DNA from: Candidatus Nomurabacteria bacterium
GTDB taxonomy: Bacteria; Patescibacteriota; Minisyncoccia; Phycocordibacterales; UBA9973
Length of the DNA stretch: 52,317 bases
Direction of reading: 5' to 3'
NCBI GenBank assembly: GCA_943356675.1
Contig: CALRFQ010000004.1
Coordinates: 1 to 52,317, forward strand
A program made the translations under genes and the position numbers. This document shows, in pieces, positions 36,352-45,967 of this stretch. The notes below the pieces were generated by a model. The model did no database searches, was not told where the DNA came from, and saw nothing but the letters and a program-made list of their open reading frames with translations. The first letter of the stretch is position 1. Each line of letters starts with the position of its first letter.

Positions 36352-39300
36352 ATGGATGAAACAGTTAAGAAATCAAATAATGCAGAAAGGGAAGAGAAGA
36401 TACTGAAATTCTGGCAGGAGAATGATACTTTTCAAAAAAGTTTAAAAAAGGATGCTCCAAAAGGGAACTATGTGTTTTATGATGGGCCACCTTTCGCTAC
36501 AGGGCTCCCTCACTATGGGCATATCTTGGGCTCTACTGCTAAAGACGCCATAGGCCGCTACAAGACCATGCAGGGCTTTACTGTGCCACGTAAGTGGGGC
36601 TGGGATTGCCATGGGCTTCCTATTGAGAACATTGTAGAGAAAGATCTTGGGATTTCTGGAAAGAAGGGCATTGAAGAATACGGGCTAGAGAAATTCTCAG
36701 AGCATGCTCGAAGTAAGGTCCTCACATATGTGGGTGATTGGAAGAGGACAGTGGATCGTATGGGGCGCTGGGTGGACTTCGATAATTCATACAAGACTAT
36801 GGACAACACTTTCATCGAAAGTGTGTGGTGGGCTCTCGGTGAACTAAACAAAAAAGAATTACTTTACGAAGGAGTGCGCGTGCTTGCATATTGCCCACGT
36901 TGTGAGACTCCAATTGCCAATTCTGAAATAGCGATGGACAACAGTTATAAGGATATAACTGATATTTCTGTTTATGTGAAGTTTGAATTAGTGAGTGAAC
37001 CAAAAACATACCTACTTGCATGGACGACAACTCCTTGGACTCTACCGGGGAACACTGCTGTAGCAGTGAATAAAGATTTCACCTATGTATATGTAAAAAA
37101 TAATAAAGAAGATGTGAATGAGACTTTAATTCTTGAAAAGGGTAGATTTGAAATACTGAAAGATAAATTTACAAATCCTGAAATATTAAAAGAGGTTTCC
37201 GGTAGTGACCTTATCGGACTCTCATACTTGCCAGTATTTAGTTACTACAAGGATACAGATATGCCAAATAAAGAAAATATTTGGAAAGTTTGGCATGCTG
37301 ATTTTATAACATCGGATTCAGGTACTGGTATCGCTCACGAAGCTCCAGCCTTCGGAGAGGATGATATGAATTTAGCAAAAGCAAACAATATTCCTTTTAT
37401 TCGCCATGTGGAGCCAAACGGAACTTTCGTAAGCATGGTTACGGATTTCGCTGGAGAGAAAGCGAAACCAAAAGAGGATCACCAGTCCGGCGACGTGCTC
37501 ATCATAAAGTACCTTGCGAAAGAGGGCGCACTTTTTGCAAAAGAAAAAATCATCCACTCATATCCTCACTGCTACCGCTGTGAGACACCACTACTATACT
37601 ATGCACTTCCTTCTTGGTTTGTGAACATCCAAAAGGTGAAGGCGAAGGCTCTCGAAGAGGCTAAATCTATGAATTGGATCCCTTCGCACCTTAAAGATGG
37701 ACGCTTCAACAATATACTCGAGAATGCACCAGACTGGACCATCTCTCGCAATCGCTTCTGGGCGAGCCCACTTCCTATTTGGAAAAACAAAGATGGGAAA
37801 ATACTTTTTGTAAATTCACTTGAAGATTTGAAAAATAAAACTAAAAAAAGTGGGAATAAATATTTCGGAATGCGACATGGTTATGGTCAGCATATGGAGA
37901 AGGGGGTAGTGTCATCACTCGACCATGATTCATATCACCTTACAGAAGAAGGCAGAAACGAGGTAGTAAAAAGCGCTACAGATTTGAAGAATAAAGGTAT
38001 TACAAAAATCTTTACTTCACCACTAATTCGCACGAAAGAAACTGCAAAGATCGCTGCAGGAATTTTAGGTATTAATCCAAGTGAGATAGTAGTAGATGAC
38101 AGGATTCGTGAGTATGAATTCGGAGAATTTAATGGCAAGCCTTGGCAAGAGTATATCGATTATCGTGATCAACATATCGCCACTTATGATGAGCCACTAG
38201 GAGGGTCAAGCTTACTTGAAACGAAAAAGCGTTTCGCTGATTTTATTTATGAAATTGAAAATAATTTCCAGAATGAAAATATTTTAATTGTGACTCACGG
38301 TGTTTTCTTCGAAACAATACCAGCGATAATTGAAGGAGCAAATAATGAAAGATCACTTGAAATAGTTTTTGAGGTCTTTAACAATGCACGAATACAACCA
38401 GCAGAAGTAAGAGAATATGATTTTACTCCAATCCCTCACAATGCAAAATACGAGCTTGATATGCATCGCCCGTATATTGATAGGATTACACTAGTGGATG
38501 AAAATGTAGATGAATACAAGAGAATTCCTGAGGTGATAGACTGCTGGTTTGAATCTGGCTCAATGCCATTTGCTCAGGATCACTATCCGTTTGAGCGCCC
38601 AAACTGGCAGAAAGAGAATTTCCCAGCTGGCTTTGTGGCAGAATATATTGCTCAGACTCGCACATGGTTCTACTACTCACATATTATTTCTACTATTTTA
38701 TTCGGGCAAGCTCCATTTCAGAATATTATTTCTACAGGTACGGTACTCGCAGAAGATGGAGAGAAGATGAGTAAGTCCAAGAATAATTTCACAGACCCTT
38801 GGATAATGTTTAATAAAGTGGGCGTGGATCCTATACGCTTCTATCTTATGAGTTCACAGGTAATGCGTGGGGAGGATTTGAACTTCTCAGATAAGGCAGT
38901 GCAAGATGTGGCAAGTAAAATCGTAGGACGCTTGGATAATGTGGTAGCATTTTATGAACTATATCGTGATAAAAATCTAGAACCTAGAACCTCTAACCTA
39001 GAACCTAGTTCAAATGCTTTAGATATCTGGATACTTGCAAGATTAAGTGAGACTATAAATGAAGTAACTCTCAATATGGATGCATATGATTTAGCGCTTG
39101 CTTCTAGACCTTTTGAAAGCTTCATAGAAGACCTTTCCACTTGGTATCTTCGCCGTTCACGCGACCGAATAAAGGATGGCGACAAAGAAGCAAAATCCAC
39201 AATGTATTTCGTGCTCAAAAATTTGGTGAAGGTTATGGCTCCATTTACACCTTTCATAGCAGAAGATGTATGGCAGAGGCTCAAGACTGAAGGGGATGCT

Positions 39301-39834
39301 GAAAGTGTGCATTTAGCTAAATGGCCTGAAGGGCAGGTTCTAGTTTCTAGTGATAAGGTTCTAGTAGAAATGCAACAAGTTAGAGATGTAGTTACACTTG
39401 GACTCGAAGCTCGTCAAAAAATGGGTATTAAGGTTCGTCAACCTCTAAATAGCTTAAAGGTTGTAGGTAGTAGGTTACAGGATGAGTATATAGAAATTTT
39501 GAAAGATGAGTTGAATATTAAAAATATTGAGATAGTAGAAGGGGAGGCACTAAATGTGGAGCTGGATACAAATATCACATTAGAATTAAAACAAGAAGGG
39601 GACTACCGTGAATTACTTCGTGCTGTGCAGGACCTAAGAAAGACAGAAGGACTTAACCCAAGTGATGTTGTGACTCTCGTTATTTATACAGATGAAAATG
39701 GGAAAAATATTGTGGAAATGTTTAAGAATGATTTTATGAAAACTGCCGGACTTAAAGAAATAAAAATGGAAGAGTTCGATGGGCTTGAAGTGAAAGTAGG
39801 GGAACTAGTATTTAAAATAAAAATTCTCAAATAA
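36352..39834 (+). CDS. ileS: Isoleucyl-tRNA synthetase containing an inserted histidine-phosphatase domain
   Basis: LPHYGHILGST (HIGH), YPHCYRCETPLLYYALPSWFV, DCWFESGSMPFAQDHYPFE, GEKMSKSKNNF (KMSKS). Insert FGMRHGYGQH...SPLIRTKETAKIAAGILG...LIVTHGVFFETI. Confidence 0.96.
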   Translation: MDETVKKSNNAEREEKILKFWQENDTFQKSLKKDAPKGNYVFYDGPPFATGLPHYGHILGSTAKDAIGRYKTMQGFTVPRKWGWDCHGLPIENIVEKDLGISGKKGIEEYGLEKFSEHARSKVLTYVGDWKRTVDRMGRWVDFDNSYKTMDNTFIESVWWALGELNKKELLYEGVRVLAYCPRCETPIANSEIAMDNSYKDITDISVYVKFELVSEPKTYLLAWTTTPWTLPGNTAVAVNKDFTYVYVKNNKEDVNETLILEKGRFEILKDKFTNPEILKEVSGSDLIGLSYLPVFSYYKDTDMPNKENIWKVWHADFITSDSGTGIAHEAPAFGEDDMNLAKANNIPFIRHVEPNGTFVSMVTDFAGEKAKPKEDHQSGDVLIIKYLAKEGALFAKEKIIHSYPHCYRCETPLLYYALPSWFVNIQKVKAKALEEAKSMNWIPSHLKDGRFNNILENAPDWTISRNRFWASPLPIWKNKDGKILFVNSLEDLKNKTKKSGNKYFGMRHGYGQHMEKGVVSSLDHDSYHLTEEGRNEVVKSATDLKNKGITKIFTSPLIRTKETAKIAAGILGINPSEIVVDDRIREYEFGEFNGKPWQEYIDYRDQHIATYDEPLGGSSLLETKKRFADFIYEIENNFQNENILIVTHGVFFETIPAIIEGANNERSLEIVFEVFNNARIQPAEVREYDFTPIPHNAKYELDMHRPYIDRITLVDENVDEYKRIPEVIDCWFESGSMPFAQDHYPFERPNWQKENFPAGFVAEYIAQTRTWFYYSHIISTILFGQAPFQNIISTGTVLAEDGEKMSKSKNNFTDPWIMFNKVGVDPIRFYLMSSQVMRGEDLNFSDKAVQDVASKIVGRLDNVVAFYELYRDKNLEPRTSNLEPSSNALDIWILARLSETINEVTLNMDAYDLALASRPFESFIEDLSTWYLRRSRDRIKDGDKEAKSTMYFVLKNLVKVMAPFTPFIAEDVWQRLKTEGDAESVHLAKWPEGQVLVSSDKVLVEMQQVRDVVTLGLEARQKMGIKVRQPLNSLKVVGSRLQDEYIEILKDELNIKNIEIVEGEALNVELDTNITLELKQEGDYRELLRAVQDLRKTEGLNPSDVVTLVIYTDENGKNIVEMFKNDFMKTAGLKEIKMEEFDGLEVKVGELVFKIKILK
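37848..38430 (+). other. Histidine phosphatase (phosphoglycerate-mutase-like) domain embedded in IleRS
   Basis: MRHG; HLTEEGRNEV; FTSPLIRTKETA; DDRIREYEFGEFNG; VTHGVF. Boundaries approximate. Confidence 0.88.
38976..39010 (+). repeat. Five near-perfect heptamers inside ileS
   Basis: tctagaa|cctagaa|cctctaa|cctagaa|cctagtt. Confidence 0.85.
39331..39365 (-). repeat. Inverted-orientation heptamers inside ileS
   Basis: gggcagg|ttctagt|ttctagt|gataagg|ttctagt (reverse complement of the CCTAGAA type). Confidence 0.65.
39454..39481 (-). repeat. Inverted-orientation heptamers inside ileS (second block)
   Basis: ttaaagg|ttgtagg|tagtagg|ttacagg. Confidence 0.6.
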
Positions 39835-40262
39835 TGAATACAGAGCAGTGCTACGGAATAATAGTGGTAAACAAGGATGAAGACTTAAAATTTCTGATAG
39901 TTCAGCTTGTGGATTCTGAAGGAAGCTGGGGCTTCCCGAAAGGGCACCATGAAGGCACTGAGACAAAGCTCGAGACCGCAAAGAGGGAAGCTTTCGAAGA
40001 AGTGGGCATTTCAGATATTAAAATCCTAGAAACAGAACTCATTCACGAAGAATACTTTATAAATAGGAACGGAGAGCAGGTTCTTAAAAATAATGATTAT
40101 TTTATTGGATTTGTGGATACAAAGGATGTAGTAATTCAAGAAGAAGAGATTAATGACTATAAATGGGCAACATACGAAGAAGCTCTAAACCTTCTCCAGT
40201 ATGACACTCGCAAAGTCGTGCTAACGAAAGCAAAAAATATTTTAGTAGATATGGTAAAATAA
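39834..40262 (+). CDS. NUDIX hydrolase (Ap4A-hydrolase-like)
   Basis: GSWGFPKGHHEGTETKLETAKREAFEEVGI. Confidence 0.92.
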   Translation: MNTEQCYGIIVVNKDEDLKFLIVQLVDSEGSWGFPKGHHEGTETKLETAKREAFEEVGISDIKILETELIHEEYFINRNGEQVLKNNDYFIGFVDTKDVVIQEEEINDYKWATYEEALNLLQYDTRKVVLTKAKNILVDMVK

Positions 40263-40266
40263 ATTT

Positions 40267-40836
40267 ATGAAAAAAGTATTTATGGTCCATGGTTTTAATG
40301 GAGAGCCAAACGGTGGATGGAGACCTTGGCTTATGGGAAAGCTTGCAAGTGATGATATATGGGCTTGCTCACTTCCAATGCCTACACCAAGTGACCCAAA
40401 GAAGGACGAGTGGGTAAATATGATTTCGGATTCAGTCGGAGACCCTAATGAAGAAATATTTCTTATGGGTCATTCACTTGGTGTGCCAAGTGTACTTAGG
40501 TATTTAGAAAGCCTACCAGAAGGTAAAAGGATTGGTGGCGCGGTATTAGTTTCTGGAATTATTGAAGTTATTCCTGGAAAAGAAAAGTACTCAAAAATTA
40601 ATCATTTTTTTGAAAATCCATTTGATTTTAATCATATAAAGAATGTGTGCCCAAATATTATTGTAATTCATGGAGAAGATGATCCTGCTGTGCCATTTAC
40701 TCAAGCACAAAAATTGTCACATGATTTAAGTTGCGAATTAATACCTGTCAAAAATGGAGGTCACCTGAATGGTTCATCTGGCTGGTATGAATTACCCGAG
40801 GCATATGATGCTTTAATAAAAATGATAAATAAGTAA
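40267..40836 (+). CDS. Alpha/beta hydrolase (RBBP9/YdeN-like)
   Basis: KVFMVHGFNGEPNGGWRPWL...FLMGHSLGVPSVLRYLE...VIHGEDDPAVPF...GGHLN. Confidence 0.88.
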   Translation: MKKVFMVHGFNGEPNGGWRPWLMGKLASDDIWACSLPMPTPSDPKKDEWVNMISDSVGDPNEEIFLMGHSLGVPSVLRYLESLPEGKRIGGAVLVSGIIEVIPGKEKYSKINHFFENPFDFNHIKNVCPNIIVIHGEDDPAVPFTQAQKLSHDLSCELIPVKNGGHLNGSSGWYELPEAYDALIKMINK

Positions 40837-40859
40837 ACTATTAATATTACAAAGTTCTA

Positions 40860-41444
40860 ATGCATCATATCTTTCACACACATGGATTTATACTGGGCTC
40901 GGTGGGGCATGGCGAGGCGAATAAAACGCTCGTGATTTACACGAGGGAGCTCGGGCTTGTGAGAGCAAGAGCACAGGGGATAAGGCTTGCGAAGTCGAAG
41001 CTCCGCTTCGGCCTCCAAGATTTTTCTTATGCTAAAATCGATTTAGTGCGAGGTAAGGAGATTTGGCGAGTTACTTCTGCGACTACTATAGATTCTTTCC
41101 CATATGCTAGAGCAAATAAAAATACAATCTTGCTCATTGCGCAAATTTCTAAACTAATAGAAAGACTTTGTAATGGGGAAGAGGCGAATAATAGAATTTT
41201 TGATGAAATTATCCAAGCATTTTATTTACTAGATAATCCCGAAATCAAAAAGGAGACTTGTGAATCCATAGAGATATATCTAGTGCTTCGTATTGTGCAC
41301 AACCTGGGATACGTAGGGGAATCCGAGTTACTGACGAAGTACCTAGGAGACGAATTTAGTCAGGATCACCTCAATTCTGTGCTCACAGAAAAAACTAATA
41401 TATTGGGTCATATAAATAAAGCATTGCGGGAAAGTCAGCTTTAG
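40860..41444 (+). CDS. recO: DNA repair protein RecO-like
   Basis: HTHGFILGSVGHGEANKTLVIYTRELGLVRARAQGIRLAKSKLR N-terminal OB-fold pattern. Confidence 0.75.
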   Translation: MHHIFHTHGFILGSVGHGEANKTLVIYTRELGLVRARAQGIRLAKSKLRFGLQDFSYAKIDLVRGKEIWRVTSATTIDSFPYARANKNTILLIAQISKLIERLCNGEEANNRIFDEIIQAFYLLDNPEIKKETCESIEIYLVLRIVHNLGYVGESELLTKYLGDEFSQDHLNSVLTEKTNILGHINKALRESQL

Positions 41445-41473
41445 TAAGGATATATTTATGGTATAATAATTCT

Positions 41474-43372
41474 ATGTCAGAATCTGATGAAAATTTACAT
41501 AAAATCGAAGACATAAAGCGCAAGCTTTATGATCCAGCATATCCTAATGCCAAGCATCGCACTGAAGGGACTCTCCACACTGTGAGTCATGATGTGTCAC
41601 ACCATTGGACAGATGAGAATAATGTTCATGAAGGTAAACCAATGAAAGCACCCACAAAAATATTTAAGAAATTTTTTATAGGAGCAGTATTATTTTTTAT
41701 ATTCGCCATTATTTTTGGCGTTTTTATGTATTACCGCGGTGCCGATACAGTCACTAGTGAAAAGATAGACATCACAGTACTCGGGAATTCATTTACAGAA
41801 GGTGGAGCAGATTTGCCACTACAGATAGAAATTGTGAATCGTAACAATGCCAATCTAGAACTTGCGAATATGCTCATAGAGTATCCTCGCGGAGCATCAG
41901 CCGATAATAAGACAGACATGGTGAGACTTCCACGTGACCAGATAGGCACAATACTGCCCGGAGGAAGAGTAGAGAGAAATATTAAAGTATCTTTATTTGG
42001 TGATCAGGGGACAGTGCGCCAGATCACTGTGCACTTCGAGTACCACCCACAGGGTTCTAATGCAATTTTCACAAAAGAAGTAACTTACCCTGTTACTATA
42101 AGCACATCACCGCTTGCCCTTCGAGTGGATGGACCTGTGGATTCTAGCTCAAATCAAGCTGTGACACTTACTGTAACTGCTTCACTAAATACCACGCTCC
42201 CAAGTGCTGCTCTACTTAAAGTGGGTTATCCATCTGGATTCGTATTTGAGAGCGCAGACCCAGCTCCGCTTGCAGATAAGTCTCTATGGAGCTTGGCGAC
42301 ACTTACTCAACAGAACCCAGCAGTGATTACAATACACGGCAGGATTAATGGCCAAGATGGTGATGAGCAAGCATTCCACGTGTATGCAGGGACAGCAAGC
42401 CCTCTTGATCCAAACTTGGTTGATGTAGTTTACAATTCACTGCTTCACACTATTACACTAGCGAAGCCATTTCTGAATGCGAACCTATCAATAAATGGAA
42501 ACACTGCTGACCAATTCTCCGTGCCTGATGGCCAGCCTGTGACAATGGACATAGATTGGACCAATAATTTAACAACACAAGTTTCTGATGCTGAAATACG
42601 CGTGCAGTTTTCTGGTAACGTCTTCAACAAAAGTTTAGTTACTGTTTCAAATGGATTTTATAATTCTGGAACGAATGAGATCATCTTCAATAAGAGTACT
42701 GCACCAGTTTTCTCATCTATAGATCCAGGGCAGAAAGGGAAACTATCATTTACATTTACACCACTCCCAGTTTCAGGAAGTGACACAAGTATGAAGGATC
42801 CACAAGTAGTAGTGGAAGTAAGTATAAAAGGGCGTGAGACATCTTCAGGTCAAGGATTTTCTGAAGTGAAAAATTTTGAGAAAAAGGTGGTGAGAGTCAT
42901 GTCTGATTTCCAGATATCTCCACTAGCTAGATATGTAAGTGGAGCATTTCCACCAACAGCTGAGAAGGACACTGTATATAATGCGACTCTTACACTTTCA
43001 AATTCTGTTAACACAATAGCAAATGCTGAAGCACGCACTACTCTTCCTATATATGTGAAGTGGGGAGGGCTCGTAGGTACTACAGCTGAGAATGTGATTT
43101 ACAACGATGTAACTCGCGAGATTACTTGGAAGATTGGGTCAGTGCGCCCTCATACTGGATTCGGACCTATAAATAGAGAAGTTTCCTTTAAATTAATTCT
43201 TACACCTTCAATATCTCAAGTAGGTAGCGTGCCTCAACTTCTAAAGGATGTGTCTCTCGTGGGTCAGGATACATTTGCAGGGAACAGTATCAAAACAAGT
43301 GTGACAGGATTAAATACTAGAATCGAGAATGATCCGGCTTTCAAATTTGGCTATGAACGTGTTATAAAGTAA
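41474..43372 (+). CDS. Large single-TM extracytoplasmic protein with repeated beta-sandwich-like segments
   Basis: TM FFIGAVLFFIFAIIFGVFMYY followed by about 550 aa Thr/Ser/Val-rich extracytoplasmic region. Confidence 0.75.
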   Translation: MSESDENLHKIEDIKRKLYDPAYPNAKHRTEGTLHTVSHDVSHHWTDENNVHEGKPMKAPTKIFKKFFIGAVLFFIFAIIFGVFMYYRGADTVTSEKIDITVLGNSFTEGGADLPLQIEIVNRNNANLELANMLIEYPRGASADNKTDMVRLPRDQIGTILPGGRVERNIKVSLFGDQGTVRQITVHFEYHPQGSNAIFTKEVTYPVTISTSPLALRVDGPVDSSSNQAVTLTVTASLNTTLPSAALLKVGYPSGFVFESADPAPLADKSLWSLATLTQQNPAVITIHGRINGQDGDEQAFHVYAGTASPLDPNLVDVVYNSLLHTITLAKPFLNANLSINGNTADQFSVPDGQPVTMDIDWTNNLTTQVSDAEIRVQFSGNVFNKSLVTVSNGFYNSGTNEIIFNKSTAPVFSSIDPGQKGKLSFTFTPLPVSGSDTSMKDPQVVVEVSIKGRETSSGQGFSEVKNFEKKVVRVMSDFQISPLARYVSGAFPPTAEKDTVYNATLTLSNSVNTIANAEARTTLPIYVKWGGLVGTTAENVIYNDVTREITWKIGSVRPHTGFGPINREVSFKLILTPSISQVGSVPQLLKDVSLVGQDTFAGNSIKTSVTGLNTRIENDPAFKFGYERVIK

Positions 43373-43376
43373 CTAT

Positions 43377-44675
43377 ATGGAAAACAACGACGACAAGCTA
43401 ATGGAGAAGATAATAAGCCTTTGTAAGCGCAGGGGATTCGTTTACCCTGGATCTGAGATCTATGGAGGGCTCGCCGGCACATGGGATTACGGTCCGCTTG
43501 GTGTCGCACTCAAGAATAACATAAAGGATGCATGGAGAAAGAAATTCGTATCTTCCAGGAATGATATGTATGAAGTGGATGCTGCAATACTCATGAATGG
43601 GGAAGTTTGGAAAGCGTCAGGGCACGTGGATACTTTTACAGACCCACTCGTGGAATGTACTAAATGTAAAAAAAGATTCCGTGAGGATACACTTAAGGTG
43701 AAAGGTAAGTGTGATGATTGCGGTGGGGTGACGGGTGAAGCTCGCCAATTCAACATGATGTTCTCAACAAAGATCGGAGCGGTGGAGGATAGTGCGGCGA
43801 CTGTGTACCTAAGGCCCGAGACAGCCCAAGGAATATTTGTGAACTTCAAGAATATTGTGGATTCATTTCACCCAAAGCTACCATTCGGAATTGCACAAAT
43901 TGGAAAAGCTTTCAGAAATGAAATTACTCCAAGAGATTTTATTTTTCGAGTGAGAGAAATAGAACAAATGGAAGTTGAATATTTTATTCGTGAAGATGAT
44001 GCAGACAAATCATTTACATATTGGCATGAGGAGATAGTGAGCTTTGCTGAAGAGCTTGGTCTTGATATGGCTAGTTTCCATGAGGTGATAGTTGGTGACG
44101 GAGATCGTGCTCACTATTCTAAGCGCACTACTGATTTCGAATTTGATTTTCCTTTTGGTCAAAAAGAATTATTTGGTCTCGCATACAGAGGAAGCTTCGA
44201 TCTAAATAATCACAAACTTGAATACATAGATGAAGAAGCTAAAGAAAAGATAACGCCCCACGTGATAGAGCCTTCTATGGGTGTGGACCGCTTGGTTCTA
44301 GCACTTATGCTTTCAGCTTATGCTGAAGATACACAAGGAGAAGAAGTCCGTTCATATCTTAAATTTAAGCCAAGTATGGCGCCTGTAGTATGTGCTGTTT
44401 CTCCACTACTTAAGAATAAGCCAGAGCTCGTAGAGAAGGCGAGGGTGGTGTATGGAATGCTTAAATCTGAATTCGGAAGAGTGATGTGGGATGACAATGG
44501 CAACATCGGCAAGCGCTACAGACGCCAGGATGAGATAGGAACTCCATGGTGCATAGTTATAGACTTCGATACACTCACAGATGATACTGTCACTATTCGT
44601 GACCGCGATACAGGTTCTCAGGAAAGAATCGCTAAGCTAGAACTTGTTGATTATATAAAAGAAAGACTTTCCTAA
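43377..44675 (+). CDS. glyS: Glycyl-tRNA synthetase (alpha2 type)
   Basis: KRRGFVYPGSEIYGGLAGTWDYGPLGVALKNNIKDAW...RPETAQGIFVNFKN...MGVDRLVLALM. Confidence 0.96.
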   Translation: MENNDDKLMEKIISLCKRRGFVYPGSEIYGGLAGTWDYGPLGVALKNNIKDAWRKKFVSSRNDMYEVDAAILMNGEVWKASGHVDTFTDPLVECTKCKKRFREDTLKVKGKCDDCGGVTGEARQFNMMFSTKIGAVEDSAATVYLRPETAQGIFVNFKNIVDSFHPKLPFGIAQIGKAFRNEITPRDFIFRVREIEQMEVEYFIREDDADKSFTYWHEEIVSFAEELGLDMASFHEVIVGDGDRAHYSKRTTDFEFDFPFGQKELFGLAYRGSFDLNNHKLEYIDEEAKEKITPHVIEPSMGVDRLVLALMLSAYAEDTQGEEVRSYLKFKPSMAPVVCAVSPLLKNKPELVEKARVVYGMLKSEFGRVMWDDNGNIGKRYRRQDEIGTPWCIVIDFDTLTDDTVTIRDRDTGSQERIAKLELVDYIKERLS

Positions 44676-45946
44676 TGACAAAACCTAAAAAGATAATATT
44701 AAAAAATGGCCTTACTGTAGTGACAGTACCCATGAAAGATACTCCGACTGTCACAGCGCTTGTGCTTGTGGGCACAGGGAGCGACTATGAGGATAAGAGT
44801 GTGAATGGAATCTCACACTTCCTAGAGCATATGTGCTTTAAGGGGACAGAGAAGAGGCCTTCGGCTCATGCGATCTCCCATGAGCTTGATGCTCTTGGCT
44901 CACAGTATAATGCCTTCACAGACCATGAGCTCACTGGCTACTATGCGAAAGCAGATGCGAAAAAGTTTAAGAAAGTTTTTGAAATTATTTCTGACATTTA
45001 TCTAAATTCTACTTTCCCTGAAGCTGAGATTGAAAAAGAGAAAGGTGTGATAGTTGAAGAGATAAATATGTATGAAGATATGCCACACCGCCATGTGCAA
45101 GATATATTTGGTGAGCTTCTTTATGGTGATCAGCCAGCAGGGCGAAACATCGCAGGCACGAAAGAGAATGTAAGAAAGATGACTCGCAATGATTTCGTAA
45201 AATATAAAACTTCACACTATGTGCCGAAGGCTACTACTATTGTGATAGCCGGAAATGTTTCAAGTAAGGATGCATTAGTGGAAGTAAAAAAGCATTTCGG
45301 TAATATGAGCGGGGGAGTAAAAGGAAAGAAAATAAAAACGATAGATAAGCAGGATGCTCCCAAGGTTATGCTTAAATTCAAAGCTACAGATCAAACACAT
45401 TTCGTACTAGGATTCAGAAGCTTCGATATGTTTTCGAAAAAGAATACAACACTCTCACTACTTTCTGGAGTGCTTGGTGCGGGTATGAGTAGTAGGCTAT
45501 TCATTAAGCTCCGCGAGGATTTGGGTGCTGCTTACTACGTGAATGCTTACAACAATCTCTCTCTCGATCATGGAGTTTTCCAAATATCTGCAGGTGTTAC
45601 AAATGAACGAACACAGGAGGTGATTACAGAAATTTTAAAAGAATGCAAAAGATTAAAGGATGAGCTAGTCGGGGAAAGTGAACTTCAAAAAGTGAAATCT
45701 TTCATAATTGGTAATAGCAAAATGTCGCTTGAAGCATCTGACGATGTGGCGAATTTCTACGGCACCCAACAGCTTCTAAAGGGTGAGATGAAAACTATTG
45801 ATGAAAAAGCTAAGGAAATAAATAAAATCACAAGCCGTGATATACAGAAAATGGCACGTGAGATATTCACAGAAAAACACTTAAATATGAGTCTTATTGG
45901 TCCACACAAAGAAGAGGCTAAATTCATTAAAATACTCACTTTATAA
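44675..45946 (+). CDS. M16 family zinc peptidase
   Basis: ISHFLEHMCFKGTEKRPS (HxxEH). Confidence 0.95.
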   Translation: MTKPKKIILKNGLTVVTVPMKDTPTVTALVLVGTGSDYEDKSVNGISHFLEHMCFKGTEKRPSAHAISHELDALGSQYNAFTDHELTGYYAKADAKKFKKVFEIISDIYLNSTFPEAEIEKEKGVIVEEINMYEDMPHRHVQDIFGELLYGDQPAGRNIAGTKENVRKMTRNDFVKYKTSHYVPKATTIVIAGNVSSKDALVEVKKHFGNMSGGVKGKKIKTIDKQDAPKVMLKFKATDQTHFVLGFRSFDMFSKKNTTLSLLSGVLGAGMSSRLFIKLREDLGAAYYVNAYNNLSLDHGVFQISAGVTNERTQEVITEILKECKRLKDELVGESELQKVKSFIIGNSKMSLEASDDVANFYGTQQLLKGEMKTIDEKAKEINKITSRDIQKMAREIFTEKHLNMSLIGPHKEEAKFIKILTL

Positions 45947-45967
45947 GAGATGTGGTATTATTGAAAT

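Noticed and set aside
38952-39284. Minus-strand ORF encoding LGSRLEVLGSRF repeats
   Set aside because: Shadow ORF antisense to ileS; its repeat peptide is a by-product of the heptamer tract.
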